Notes under the pieces: generated by a model | What the model saw: the letters and a program-made list of their open reading frames with translations, nothing else | What the model was told of the DNA's origin: nothing | The model's database searches: none | Assembly: GCA_016865015.1 (NCBI GenBank) | Contig: CP018226.1 | Location: 4,061,001 to 4,125,000, forward strand | Direction of reading: 5' to 3' | DNA: 64,000 nt | DNA from: Rhizobiales bacterium IMCC20636 | GTDB taxonomy: Bacteria > Pseudomonadota > Alphaproteobacteria > Rhizobiales > GCA-2746425 | Shown: positions 8,869 through 17,554 of the stretch, piece by piece | Position numbering within the stretch: the first letter of the stretch is position 1 | Layout: each line of letters begins with the position of its first letter | Position numbers and translations under genes: made by a program

Positions 8869-10491
8869 ATGAAACGGGCAGCTATTTATCTGAGAGTTTC
8901 CACAACGCGGCAAGCCGATGGTGAGCTGTCACTTCCCGATCAAAAACGCCAATGCCTCGCCTTTGTCGCTCAACAGGGCTTTGAACCGGCTGCAGAGTTT
9001 GTTGATGCCGGTGCAAGCGCAACTGATGACAAGCGACCTTCATTCCAACGCATGATTGACGAAGCCACATCGGCAAAGCGTCCGTTCGATGTGATTGTTG
9101 TTCATAGCTTCTCACGCTTCTTTCGAGACAGTTACGGTTCTGAGTTCTATCGGCGCAAGCTGGAAAAGGCCGGTGTTGGCATTGTCTCAATTACACAGCC
9201 AGTGACCGATGATCCAAGCGGCCAGTTAATCCGGCAAGTTGTCTCAGTTTTTGATGAGTACCAAAGCCGTGAGAATGCAAAACATGTTTCCCGAGCCATG
9301 ATCGAAAATGCAAAGCAGGGATTTTGGAACGGTGCCAGACCACCTTACGGCTACCGCACAAAGATTGCGGAAATGCGTGGCGACAAAGCCAAGAAGGTTT
9401 TGGAGATCAATCCCGATGAAGCTGAAACCGTCCGGCTGATCTTCAAGCTCTATACATACGGATCAGGGGAAGCTGGTCCACTTGGTGTCAAAGCTGTTTG
9501 CAACTATCTGAATGAGCGAGGCCGTACGTACGGAAATGATCGCAAATTCTCGGTGCAAATGATCTCAAAAACACTTAATCGCCGTACGTACATAGGAGAG
9601 CATGTTTTTAACCGGACATGTAGCCGGACCAGAATGGTCAAAAGCCAATCGGAATGGATCAAGGTTCCTGTCCCTTCAATCATTGAACCGGCTTTGTTCG
9701 ATACCGCACAAGCACGGCTTGCCAGAAACAATCCAAAGTTCACGCCACCGCGTGTTGTGAATTCGCCAACGCTGCTGACCGGCATTGCGAAGTGCGGCAA
9801 GTGCGGATCATTGATGCGCCTACGTACGGGCAAGAGCGGGCGTTATCGCTATTATGCCTGTTCCGCCAAGGCGGATGCGGGAAAGACCGCCTGCACCGGC
9901 ACAAGTGTTCCAATGCCTAAATTGGATAACGCTGTGATCTCTGAACTGGAACACCGCATATTCCAACCGGAACGCCTGACAGAAATGCTTCAGGGTCTCA
10001 CACAACGCAATGCGGGCTTAACCGCCACTATAGAAGTTGATCTCAAACTGCTTCGTTCTGAGAAGCGCGAACTCGATAAGCGTCTCGACAATCTCTATGA
10101 CGCCATTGAAACAGGAACGATGAAAGCCGACCAACGCTTTGTGGATCGTATAGACGGTCTAAAATCCGCATTGGAAGCACAAAAGCGAAAGATCAGGACC
10201 AAGGAACAAGCTCTGCAGTCCACCGGCTTTAGCATCACGCCCAAATCTGTTGATGTGTTTGCATCTGCCATGCGCGAACGCTTGCACGGCAAAAACCCGC
10301 AATTCCGCAAGGCGTATGTACATCACTTCATTCAAGAGATTGTTGTTGAGAAAGACCGGGCAACCCTAAAGGGATCAAAGCTTGCAATCATGGCTGCAGC
10401 CAGCCTGAAGGACCAATCAAAGATGGTGCCCACTTTTGAACAGGAATGGTGCACCGGGAAGGATTCGAACCCTCGGCCCCCAGATTCGTAG
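8869..10491 (+). CDS. Large serine recombinase (site-specific integrase)
   Basis: A 540-residue member of the large serine integrase family, which makes double-strand breaks through a serine-DNA linkage and recombines att sites. The resolvase domain is at about 1-145, with nucleophile Ser11 in YLRVSTTRQ and DVIVVHSFSRFFRD. The recombinase domain starts near GFWNGARPPYGYR. A zinc ribbon (CGKCG ... YYACSA ... ACTG) lies near 305-345, followed by a coiled coil near 380-450. The start has GAGG six bases upstream. The final codons, GKDSNPRPPDS, are antisense to the tRNA-Arg gene, so the frame crosses the attachment core at 10447-10457. After excision the same frame would continue into 814-862 and give another tail. 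It is likely the integrase of the island at 803-10457. Confidence 0.93.
   Translation: MKRAAIYLRVSTTRQADGELSLPDQKRQCLAFVAQQGFEPAAEFVDAGASATDDKRPSFQRMIDEATSAKRPFDVIVVHSFSRFFRDSYGSEFYRRKLEKAGVGIVSITQPVTDDPSGQLIRQVVSVFDEYQSRENAKHVSRAMIENAKQGFWNGARPPYGYRTKIAEMRGDKAKKVLEINPDEAETVRLIFKLYTYGSGEAGPLGVKAVCNYLNERGRTYGNDRKFSVQMISKTLNRRTYIGEHVFNRTCSRTRMVKSQSEWIKVPVPSIIEPALFDTAQARLARNNPKFTPPRVVNSPTLLTGIAKCGKCGSLMRLRTGKSGRYRYYACSAKADAGKTACTGTSVPMPKLDNAVISELEHRIFQPERLTEMLQGLTQRNAGLTATIEVDLKLLRSEKRELDKRLDNLYDAIETGTMKADQRFVDRIDGLKSALEAQKRKIRTKEQALQSTGFSITPKSVDVFASAMRERLHGKNPQFRKAYVHHFIQEIVVEKDRATLKGSKLAIMAAASLKDQSKMVPTFEQEWCTGKDSNPRPPDS
10447..10457 (+). repeat. Right attachment-site half (direct repeat copy 2, tRNA 3' end)
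   Basis: TGGTGCACCGG is the complement of the tRNA-Arg CCA tail, discriminator and last acceptor-stem bases. It is identical to 803-813. The recombinase frame reads through it as TGG TGC ACC GGG (Trp-Cys-Thr-Gly). Confidence 0.6.
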
Positions 10492-10523
10492 TCTGGTGCT
10501 CTATCCAGCTGAGCTACCGGTGC
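10447..10523 (-). tRNA. tRNA-Arg (anticodon ACG)
   Basis: The reverse strand folds as a full 77-base cloverleaf. The acceptor stem is GCACCGG/CCGGTGC, with discriminator A and encoded CCA. The D stem is GCTC/GAGC and the anticodon stem CCAGA/TCTGG, with loop CTACGAA. The T arm contains TTCGAAT. The anticodon ACG reads CGN arginine codons after A34 deamination. Its 3' end, at the lower coordinates, coincides with the putative island attachment core, and the gene is intact. Confidence 0.96.
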
Positions 10524-10623
10524 ATTGCAGGCCCAACGGGCGGCAAGGTGGGTATCCCTAATGCGGTGGCGGATAGAATGCAAGCGGTAATTGGCGCAAA
10601 ATTGCAGGAAATGTTGCGGGTGC

Positions 10624-12204
10624 TCAGGCGCGATGGCTGCTGTCGGATTTTACCACGCGCAAGGCGGTCTGGGCACTGGATTCCGGACTTGCCAAATCTG
10701 GCGTTGCGCTGCGAATCGGCAGGCGAATGGTGAAGCTTGCGCCCTGCCGTGTGTCATCTAGTTTCAAGCTGCCGCCATGGGCGCGCACCAGCTCTGCGGC
10801 AATGGCCAGACCCAGGCCGGTGCCACCGGGGCCGGAGGATGACTGAAACGGCTTGAACAGGGTGGCGTGCAATTCGGGCGGGATACCAGGGCCGGTATCG
10901 GACACGGTGATGCAGTTGTTGCCATCTTCCTGCCAGGCTCTGATTGTGAGGCAGTTGATGACAGCGTCGGCCATTTCCGTGCCGTCGGTTTGCATGGCCT
11001 GCAATGCATTGCGGCTGAGATTCAGCAGCACACGGAATATCTGGTCGGGATCGGCATCGATGGTGACATCGGCCGGCACCTGGTTATCAAAGCGGACAGC
11101 CTTTTCATTGTCCAGGCCCAGCATGTCGGAGACTTCCAGCACCAGCGCCTGCAACTGCACCACGCGGATGGCGGGCGGCGCTTCGCGGGCGCGGCCGTAG
11201 GACAAAGTCGACTGGCAATAATCGATGGCGCGATCCAGCGCGCGCACAAGCTTGGGTGTAAAGCGCTGCACCACCGGATCATCAATGGATTGCAGGCGGT
11301 CGGAAAACAGCACGGCGGAGGCCAGTATATTGCGCAGATCATGGTTGATCTTGGACACAGCCAGACCAAGATCGGCCAGGGTGCGCTTTTCGGCCAGCAT
11401 GGTTTGCAAATCCGTCTGCATGTCCGACAGCTGGTTTTGCACAATGCCGATTTCATCGCTGCGCCGGCTGGCATCGATGACACGCGCGGGGTCTTCCGGG
11501 TCTTCGGCAAAGTTCACCATGTTCTGCGTCACCCGCTTGAAGGGGCGGACAAACAGGGCGCGCAGCGCCAGAAACACCAGCGAGGCGGTGATGATGGAAA
11601 TCACCAGCGACAGTTGCAGGATGTTGATGGAATGGGCCAGCAAATCCTTATGCAGCTGATCTTCCTTCAGAACAATCTCGACCGCGACCGGCTCCCCTGC
11701 AGCATCGCTCAGCCCACGCACCGGACCGACCACCCGTGTGGTCCGGTTCTGGCCGTTGATCAGGGAGCGAACCGCTTCGACAATGGCATCGGCAGGCTGC
11801 ATGGCCGAGGTGTTGAATTCTGATGTGACCATGGAGGGCATATCCGTCATGGCGATCAGCTGGCGCCGGCCATCGCGCTGCACGGCGATGGTCTGAACAC
11901 CCAGTTCCTGCATGATATCGGCAGCAGCGCTGTCTGACAGCATGTCGAAATTGCCCGATGCCTCTGCCACACGCAAGGTGATTGCGGCGCGCTCAAGACG
12001 GTCGACCAGCCAGGTGTTTCGGAAATTTGCCAATGAGGGAACATAGATCAAGACCTCGCTGATCATGACAAACACGATTGTCAGCAGCAAAAGTCTTGTC
12101 GACAGGCTTCCCATGCCGCTTTTGCGCGGCCGATCCACACGGCGGGTCTTGCCCTGGGTTCGGGCTGCAGCCAGGCTGGCGCTGTCATCTGGGCGGTTGG
12201 TCAT
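10624..12204 (-). CDS. Membrane sensor histidine kinase
   Basis: A 526-residue two-component sensor kinase. Transmembrane segments near 36-57 and 193-218 enclose a periplasmic sensor of about 135 residues. A HAMP-like linker follows (RPFKRVTQNM ... RSDEIG). The H-box is SKINHDLRNILAS with His288. The ATPase domain has the N box NLSRNALQAM, G1 DTGPGIP and G2 GGTGLGLAI. The H-box KINHDLRN is of the HisKA_4-like type common in this group of Rhizobiales kinases. No partner response regulator is adjacent. It lies downstream of the membrane cytochrome c gene on the same strand, from which it is separated by a strong terminator, so it probably has its own promoter. The signal is unknown. Confidence 0.9.
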   Translation of the reverse strand: MTNRPDDSASLAAARTQGKTRRVDRPRKSGMGSLSTRLLLLTIVFVMISEVLIYVPSLANFRNTWLVDRLERAAITLRVAEASGNFDMLSDSAAADIMQELGVQTIAVQRDGRRQLIAMTDMPSMVTSEFNTSAMQPADAIVEAVRSLINGQNRTTRVVGPVRGLSDAAGEPVAVEIVLKEDQLHKDLLAHSINILQLSLVISIITASLVFLALRALFVRPFKRVTQNMVNFAEDPEDPARVIDASRRSDEIGIVQNQLSDMQTDLQTMLAEKRTLADLGLAVSKINHDLRNILASAVLFSDRLQSIDDPVVQRFTPKLVRALDRAIDYCQSTLSYGRAREAPPAIRVVQLQALVLEVSDMLGLDNEKAVRFDNQVPADVTIDADPDQIFRVLLNLSRNALQAMQTDGTEMADAVINCLTIRAWQEDGNNCITVSDTGPGIPPELHATLFKPFQSSSGPGGTGLGLAIAAELVRAHGGSLKLDDTRQGASFTIRLPIRSATPDLASPESSAQTALRVVKSDSSHRA

Positions 12205-12402
12205 TTGAAGTGTCCAACGAAAATCAGTGATCAGGCCAAGACGGGCCGATCAATTGTGTAACTTGAGTATAGTTGCTTTATCCGTCGGCTGCCTGGAATT
12301 TGCAAATAAACCAACAATGAACATTCTGTGATGCAAGGGGTGGTACGGGGCAAATGCAGCCGGACCAAGGCTGGTGCAAACCGGAATTTTGATTGCGGCA
12401 TG

Positions 12403-12432
12403 AAAAAACCTCCCGGACGATCCGGGAGGTTT
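12403..12432 (-). terminator. Rho-independent terminator after the cytochrome c gene
   Basis: A perfect 12-bp stem AAACCTCCCGGA/TCCGGGAGGTTT (12406-12417 and 12421-12432) has a 3-base loop. On the minus strand it is followed by a T run from the six A at 12403-12408. It ends the transcript of 12476-13285. Confidence 0.9.
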
Positions 12433-12475
12433 GTCTGTATTCCGTGTCAGGCTGATTGTGCCGAAGCGCCCTCGC

Positions 12476-13285
12476 CTAGTTTTCAGAAGGCTCGCTGCCT
12501 TCAACCAGATCAGGATCGGTTTCTTCCATGGTGTCGGTGCCTTCTGCAGCAGGCGCTTCCATGGTTGCTTCGGGGGCCGCTTCCATGGCCGCATCCGGGG
12601 CAGCCACTTCCGGCTCAACAGCTTCGGGTTCGGCAGCTTCTGTTTCAGCGGTAACGGGAGCCGCAGGCTCTTCAGCCGCAGGTTCCGCAGGCGCTTCTTC
12701 TGCTGCGGTTTCTTCGGCTGGTGTTTCAGCAGCGACGGTCTCCGCAACCGGCAGGGCCGCTGGTGCGTTGGACAATGAACGCAGATAAGCAATCATGTCT
12801 GCGCGGTCGTCAGCCTTCTTGAGACCAACAAAGCCCATGGATGTGCCTTTGATGTATTTCTTGGGACCTGACAGAAAATTGTTGAGATTCTCATAGGCCC
12901 AGACATTCTCGGCACCATATTCCTGCATGGCCGATGAATATTTGAAACCATCTCTGGACGCCGGTGTGGCATTGACGATGTTCCACAGATTCGGACCGAC
13001 CTTATTGGCACCACCTTCTTCAAATGTGTGGCATGCCGCGCATTTTTTTGAGATAGTCTCACCGGCATCGGCGGTGGCACTGGCCAGAAGTACGGCAATA
13101 GGTTCTTCAGTCGGGGCAGCGGCTGTCTGTGTCTCTGCTCCGTCCTCGGGAACATCGACGACATAGCCAGGTGTTTCCATTTCGCCGCCATGGAAAATGG
13201 ATTCTGCTACGATTCCCAGTCCCATTACCAGGAGCAGGGTACCGAGAATAGCACCCGCGATCTTGTTAAACTCAAAGGAGTCCAT
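12476..13285 (-). CDS. Membrane-anchored cytochrome c (CycM-like)
   Basis: A 269-residue class I c-type cytochrome that would carry electrons between the bc1 complex and a terminal oxidase at the periplasmic face of the inner membrane. I start at MDSFEFNKIAG rather than the longer in-frame start at 13342, since the uncleaved N-terminal anchor (AGAILGTLLLVMGLGIVAES) begins there, as in CycM proteins, and AGAGAG lies upstream. The heme motif is CAACH with a distal Met in GTSMGFVGL. The last 90 or so residues are a low-complexity tail of Ala, Pro and Glu, probably disordered and longer than in typical family members. The gene is divergent from kdsB. Confidence 0.88.
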   Translation of the reverse strand: MDSFEFNKIAGAILGTLLLVMGLGIVAESIFHGGEMETPGYVVDVPEDGAETQTAAAPTEEPIAVLLASATADAGETISKKCAACHTFEEGGANKVGPNLWNIVNATPASRDGFKYSSAMQEYGAENVWAYENLNNFLSGPKKYIKGTSMGFVGLKKADDRADMIAYLRSLSNAPAALPVAETVAAETPAEETAAEEAPAEPAAEEPAAPVTAETEAAEPEAVEPEVAAPDAAMEAAPEATMEAPAAEGTDTMEETDPDLVEGSEPSEN

Positions 13286-13477
13286 TCGCTTCTCTCTCTT
13301 GCAAGCCGGTGTTGCGTTGTTTCGCCAGTGGCGATACGTCATCTAGAATATGATCGCAAACTAAAAACTTTCCCATCGTCTTGCAACACGTATAAGCATA
13401 GTTCTTTGTGACCAAGTGTCCTGAAATCAGGATATTTTCAAAGAAATGCATAAAACAGGGCTAAAGAGACCGATTTC

Positions 13478-14212
13478 ATGGCTTCCCCCGCGCCATTAGT
13501 GCTTATTCCATCCCGACTGGCTGCGACCAGGCTTCCTGACAAACCACTTGCCGATATTGGTGGTGAGCCGATGATCGTTCATGTCTGGCGCCGTGCCGTA
13601 GAAGCCGATATCGGCGATGTGGTGGTGGCAACCGATTCTGATCGTGTGGCAGATGCCATTTCTCAGGTTGGCGGCCGCGCTGTCTTGACCCGTACTGACC
13701 ATCCGTCAGGCTCGGACCGGATTTTTGAAGCACTGCAAATTTGTGATCCCGATCGCACGCATCAGATCATTGTCAATCTGCAGGGTGATCTGCCGACTTT
13801 GGACCCAGCTTCCATCAAGGCCTGCCTGGTGCCGCTTGAAGACAGTCAGGTGGATATTGCAACGCTGGGCGCTGTCATTCGCGACGAAGCCGAAATAAAC
13901 AATCCGAATGTGGTGAAGATCATCGGCAGTCCGCTGTCTGACACAAGATTGCGCGGGCTTTACTTCACAAGAGCCACGGCCCCCCATGGCGAAGGGCCGC
14001 TCTACCACCATATCGGCATCTATGCCTATCGACGCGCCGCGCTGGAACGGTTTGTCGCTCTGCCACCATCCTATCTGGAAAGGCGCGAAAAACTGGAACA
14101 ATTGCGCGCAATAGAGGATGGCATGCGCATTGATGCCATGATTGTTGACACGGTTCCGCTGGGGGTGGATACGCCTCATGACCTGACGCTTGCGCGACAG
14201 TCACTTGCTTGA
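13478..14212 (+). CDS. kdsB: 3-deoxy-manno-octulosonate cytidylyltransferase (KdsB)
   Basis: A cytoplasmic enzyme that activates Kdo with CTP to CMP-Kdo for lipopolysaccharide core synthesis. Its 244 residues match the family length. The nucleotidyltransferase signature [18 protein letters not shown] is at the N-terminus, followed by VATDSDRV and IVNLQGDLP, which bind nucleotide and metal, and a C-terminal [13 protein letters not shown] typical of KdsB. It begins a short run with pheA, whose start is nine bases after the kdsB stop. That order is common in Rhizobiales. Confidence 0.95.
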   Translation: MASPAPLVLIPSRLAATRLPDKPLADIGGEPMIVHVWRRAVEADIGDVVVATDSDRVADAISQVGGRAVLTRTDHPSGSDRIFEALQICDPDRTHQIIVNLQGDLPTLDPASIKACLVPLEDSQVDIATLGAVIRDEAEINNPNVVKIIGSPLSDTRLRGLYFTRATAPHGEGPLYHHIGIYAYRRAALERFVALPPSYLERREKLEQLRAIEDGMRIDAMIVDTVPLGVDTPHDLTLARQSLA

Positions 14213-14221
14213 GGATATAAC

Positions 14222-15148
14222 ATGACTGCACAGACCGCTGCCCTTCTGGCCAATACGATCAACCCGACCAAAGTGGTGTTTCAGGGAGAGCCCGGAGCGA
14301 ATTCTCATATTGCCTGTAGCGACGTGTTTCCCAACGCAGAAGCGGTTGCAATGGCGACGTTTGAAGATTGTTTTGCAGCGCTTGAAGCCGGTGACGCTGA
14401 ATTGGGGATGATTCCCATTGAAAATTCTGTGGCCGGTCGTGTCGCGGATATTCACCATTTGCTGCCGATGTCCTCGCTGAGCATTATTGGTGAGTATTTC
14501 CTGCCGATCCATCACCAATTGATGGGGTTAGCGGGTGCCAGCACGGCCTCCATCACCTCTGTTCAAAGCCATGTCATGGCCCTTGGCCAATGCCGCAAGA
14601 TCATTCGCAAGCTTGGTCTGGCCCCGGTGATTGGCGCTGACACTGCCGGCTCGGCACGGCAGATTGCGGAAAAAGGCGACCCTTCCGTTGCAGCCATCGC
14701 GTCAAATATGGCGGCAGAGATTTATGGGCTGGATATTCTGGCTTCCGATATTGAAGATGAGGATCACAACACCACGCGCTTCATCATTCTGGCAAAACAG
14801 GCATTGAGGGCGCAGCCTGATAATGGACCGGTGATGACCAGTTTCGTGTTCCGGGTGCGCAATGTGGCGGCAGCGCTCTACAAGGCCATGGGCGGGTTTG
14901 CGACCAATGGCGTGAACATGACCAAGCTGGAATCCTACCAGTTGGAAGGCACATTCTTCGCCTCGCAGTTTTATGCCGAAATTGAGGGGCATCTGGATGA
15001 TGCGCCGGTCAAGCTGGCGCTGGAGGAACTTGGCTTCTTCTGTGCCGAGTTGAAAATTCTCGGAGTCTACCCTGCCAGTCCGTTCCGCGCCAATATTACC
15101 GAGCCGGAAGGCAACCGGCCGCTGCGTCCGTCTCAGCCAAAATCATAA
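14222..15148 (+). CDS. pheA: Prephenate dehydratase
   Basis: A monofunctional prephenate dehydratase (308 residues) that converts prephenate to phenylpyruvate in phenylalanine synthesis. The periplasmic-binding-like catalytic fold runs from VVFQGEPGANSHIA to about residue 205, with the family signature DHNTTRFIIL. An ACT domain (about 200-285, SFVFRVRNVAAALYKAM ... NMTKLESY) would give feedback inhibition by phenylalanine. The start has GAGG seven bases upstream. It is convergent with nudC, with three bases between the stop codons. Confidence 0.94.
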   Translation: MTAQTAALLANTINPTKVVFQGEPGANSHIACSDVFPNAEAVAMATFEDCFAALEAGDAELGMIPIENSVAGRVADIHHLLPMSSLSIIGEYFLPIHHQLMGLAGASTASITSVQSHVMALGQCRKIIRKLGLAPVIGADTAGSARQIAEKGDPSVAAIASNMAAEIYGLDILASDIEDEDHNTTRFIILAKQALRAQPDNGPVMTSFVFRVRNVAAALYKAMGGFATNGVNMTKLESYQLEGTFFASQFYAEIEGHLDDAPVKLALEELGFFCAELKILGVYPASPFRANITEPEGNRPLRPSQPKS

Positions 15149-15151
15149 GGC

Positions 15152-16102
15152 TCAGCCTGTGACATCGTAAAAGGTGCGAATCAGCTGGTGGGCGATGGCC
15201 ATTGGCGGCGGCGTTTTCAAATCCTGCTCGCGGGTCAGCATTACGCCAACTTCCGCACGGCTGAACCAGCGACAATCTTCCAGTTCGGTCGCGTCCATTG
15301 TAATGGCGGTTGAAGCTGCCTTGGCAAAACAGCCGATCATCAATGTGTGGGGAAACGGCCAGGGCTGCGAAGAGTGATAGCGCACGGCTGACACCTGAAT
15401 GCCAGCCTCTTCCAGAACTTCCCGTCGCACAGCGCCTTCCAGGGTCTCACCGGGTTCGATAAAGCCTGCAAGACAGGAATACATGCCGGGATTAAAATGT
15501 GGCTGACGCCCCATCAGACATCGATCCCCATCAACCACCAGCATGATTGAAACCGGATCAAACCTTGGGAAATGCTCACGTTCACAAGCCGGACATTTGC
15601 GCCGGTAGCCAGCCTGAATGATCTGGCTTTTCTGGCCGCAATTGGCGCAGAACTGATTGTTCGCATGCCAGCTGAGCAGTGACCAACCGTGGCCCAAGCT
15701 TGCGACTTCCTCTGGCGTCACATCACCTGAAACAACCATGGAGCGCATATCCAGGCAGGTATAGCCGGAGGGCAACTCCTCCACAGGCGCAATTTTTGCC
15801 GCAAGAACCGGAAGACCCTCGCTGTCGCCCAGATAAATTCCGTTTTCCGAATCACAACCAAGGGCGGTGGCTTCCTGCAAGGTGAACAGGGTCCGGGCCC
15901 TGTCACCGTCATATGCCAGGACAGGTGCACCCATATTATAAAGATGAAGGCGCGCGTCGGGATTGTCCCAGGCTTTTGCCAGATCTTCGGAACTCAAATG
16001 CTCGCTGTTGCGCACCAGCCGATTGGCGGAAAAAGCATTCCGTTCAGAGGCGTCATTTGCGCCAGCTTTCAAAAAAACTGTTTCCTCAAAAAATGAACTC
16101 AC
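15152..16102 (-). CDS. nudC: NAD(+) diphosphatase (NudC-type Nudix hydrolase)
   Basis: Splits NADH/NAD to NMN(H) and AMP, and in this family also removes NAD caps from RNA. A zinc finger (CANCG ... CPACEREHFPRFDP) precedes the Nudix box GFIEPGETLEGAVRREVLEE, and the SQPWPFPHTLM motif that marks NADH pyrophosphatases follows. Its 316 residues are normal. It shares a strand with the HIT-family gene ten bases upstream and is probably co-transcribed with it. Confidence 0.93.
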   Translation of the reverse strand: MSSFFEETVFLKAGANDASERNAFSANRLVRNSEHLSSEDLAKAWDNPDARLHLYNMGAPVLAYDGDRARTLFTLQEATALGCDSENGIYLGDSEGLPVLAAKIAPVEELPSGYTCLDMRSMVVSGDVTPEEVASLGHGWSLLSWHANNQFCANCGQKSQIIQAGYRRKCPACEREHFPRFDPVSIMLVVDGDRCLMGRQPHFNPGMYSCLAGFIEPGETLEGAVRREVLEEAGIQVSAVRYHSSQPWPFPHTLMIGCFAKAASTAITMDATELEDCRWFSRAEVGVMLTREQDLKTPPPMAIAHQLIRTFYDVTG

Positions 16103-16112
16103 GAATTTGTCC

Positions 16113-16532
16113 CTAAAATCTTGATCTGAAATTGTTCACAATGGCTTTTGCGGCGATGTCCTCATAGGGCACAGCGCTGCCGCAGCCCCAGACCGGGCCT
16201 GGCCAGGCGGCATCGGCTGCATAGCGGCCGATGACATGAATGTGCAACTGACGCACGATGTTTCCCAAAGCACCCATATTCAGCTTTTCGCATGATGTCA
16301 GCGCGCGCAGCTGCAGCGCAGCTTGATCGACCTCACGCCAGAGTGTGGATTTCAGCGGTTCGTCCAGATCCACAATTTCGGTGGCCCGTGCAATGCGCGG
16401 AACCAGAATGAGCCAGGGGAACCGGCTATCATTCATCAGCAACACGTCGCATAAGGACAATGACGCGATGAAATGCGTGTCAGCTTGCAAACGAGGATCA
16501 AGGGTGAATTCGGCAGGTGGATATGGTGTCAT
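16113..16532 (-). CDS. HIT-family nucleotide-binding protein
   Basis: A 139-residue histidine-triad hydrolase-like protein. The triad is in [12 protein letters not shown] near residues 95-105, close to the usual HxHxH arrangement. [13 protein letters not shown] in the N-terminal half is characteristic of the bacterial HIT subgroup that sits beside nudC. The natural substrate is not known and would be an adenylylated or dinucleotide compound by family analogy. It is divergent from dapD, with about 100 bp between. Confidence 0.88.
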   Translation of the reverse strand: MTPYPPAEFTLDPRLQADTHFIASLSLCDVLLMNDSRFPWLILVPRIARATEIVDLDEPLKSTLWREVDQAALQLRALTSCEKLNMGALGNIVRQLHIHVIGRYAADAAWPGPVWGCGSAVPYEDIAAKAIVNNFRSRF

Positions 16533-16631
16533 GCACCACGCCTAATCCGGTTTTCCGCCCATTGCAAGATCAACCTCTTGCGCCTATGGTCCGCCTCGAT
16601 TTTCCAGACACTTTTACCTTTTGGAGCCAGA

Positions 16632-17480
16632 ATGACTGACCTTGCTGCCTTGGAAACCATTATTGAAGCCGCGTTTGAAGACAGTGGATCGATCGACATC
16701 CACACCACCGGCAAAATTCGCGATGCTGTAGAGACATCGCTGAACCTGCTGGATCGGGGTGAAGTCCGTGTTGCAGAACGACAGGCTGATGGCGAATGGA
16801 CCGTCAATCAATGGCTCAAGAAAGCGGTGTTGCTATCCTTCAGACTGAGCAGCATGAAAATCATCGAAGGTGGCCCGGGCGATTCCGTGTGGTGGGACAA
16901 GGTGCCGTCCAAATTTGATGGCTGGGGCGCTCTGGATTTTGAAAAAGCCGGTTTTCGCGCTGTTCCCAACTGTACTGTCCGTCGGTCCGCCTATATCGCA
17001 CCGGGCGTTGTCCTGATGCCATCCTTTGTCAATCTGGGTGCCTATGTGGATGAAGGCTCGATGGTTGATGGCTGGGCAACCGTCGGATCCTGCGCCCAGA
17101 TCGGCAAGAATGTGCATCTGTCCGGCGGTGTCGGCATTGGTGGTGTGCTTGAGCCGCTTCAGGCCGGGCCAACCATCATTGAAGACAATTGCTTCATCGG
17201 GGCACGCTCGGAAGTGGTGGAAGGCTGTATTGTTCGCGAAGGTTCGGTGTTGGGCATGGGCGTCTATATCGGCAAATCCACCAAGATCGTGGATCGCGCC
17301 ACCGGTGAAATCCACATGGGCGAAGTGCCACCTTACTCGGTTGTCGTCGCCGGATCCCTGCCGGGCAAACCGATCCCGGGACAGGATTGGGGTCCAAGCC
17401 TTTACTGTGCTGTCATTGTGAAAAAGGTCGATGCGCAAACCCGGTCCAAAACCTCAATCAACGATCTTCTGCGCGACTGA
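16632..17480 (+). CDS. dapD: Tetrahydrodipicolinate N-succinyltransferase
   Basis: Transfers succinyl from succinyl-CoA to tetrahydrodipicolinate in the succinylase route to lysine and meso-diaminopimelate. Its 282 residues begin at [15 protein letters not shown], the family N-terminus; a longer in-frame start at 16473 overlaps the divergent HIT gene and is rejected. A helical N-terminal domain is followed by left-handed beta-helix hexapeptide repeats ([32 protein letters not shown]). asd, of the same pathway, is convergent downstream. Confidence 0.95.
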   Translation: MTDLAALETIIEAAFEDSGSIDIHTTGKIRDAVETSLNLLDRGEVRVAERQADGEWTVNQWLKKAVLLSFRLSSMKIIEGGPGDSVWWDKVPSKFDGWGALDFEKAGFRAVPNCTVRRSAYIAPGVVLMPSFVNLGAYVDEGSMVDGWATVGSCAQIGKNVHLSGGVGIGGVLEPLQAGPTIIEDNCFIGARSEVVEGCIVREGSVLGMGVYIGKSTKIVDRATGEIHMGEVPPYSVVVAGSLPGKPIPGQDWGPSLYCAVIVKKVDAQTRSKTSINDLLRD

Positions 17481-17492
17481 GATTTCAAACTT

Positions 17493-17526
17493 AAAAAAAA
17501 CCCTGACGCACCAGAATGCGTCAGGG
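17493..17526 (-). terminator. Terminator after asd
   Basis: A 10-bp stem CCCTGACGCA/TGCGTCAGGG (17501-17510 and 17517-17526) has a 6-base loop. The eight A at 17493-17500 become a T run on the minus strand. It ends asd, and the hairpin may also limit dapD transcripts from the other side. Confidence 0.88.
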
Positions 17527-17554
17527 TAAAATGCAGTTTCATAAAACAGTGAAA

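Larger units (their letters stand above)
803..10457 (+). mobile_element. Putative 9.6-kb integrative island inserted at tRNA-Arg
   Basis: The interval is bounded by an 11-bp perfect direct repeat, TGGTGCACCGG, at 803-813 and 10447-10457. The right copy is the 3' end of an intact tRNA-Arg gene, including the encoded CCA, and a large serine recombinase lies immediately inside it. The enclosed DNA is more AT-rich than the chromosome to its right and carries no housekeeping genes. Cargo is a giant beta-helix protein, a MerR-like regulator and several small genes. An 11-mer repeat at exactly this place is unlikely by chance in 10 kb. The left limit is inferred from the repeat alone. Confidence 0.65.

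Noticed and set aside
10446-10733. Open frame running through the tRNA-Arg gene (VHREGFEPSAPRF...)
   Set aside because: A typical false frame produced by reading a tRNA antisense.
16473-16631. Upstream extension of dapD
   Set aside because: It overlaps the divergent HIT gene and lies before the family N-terminus.
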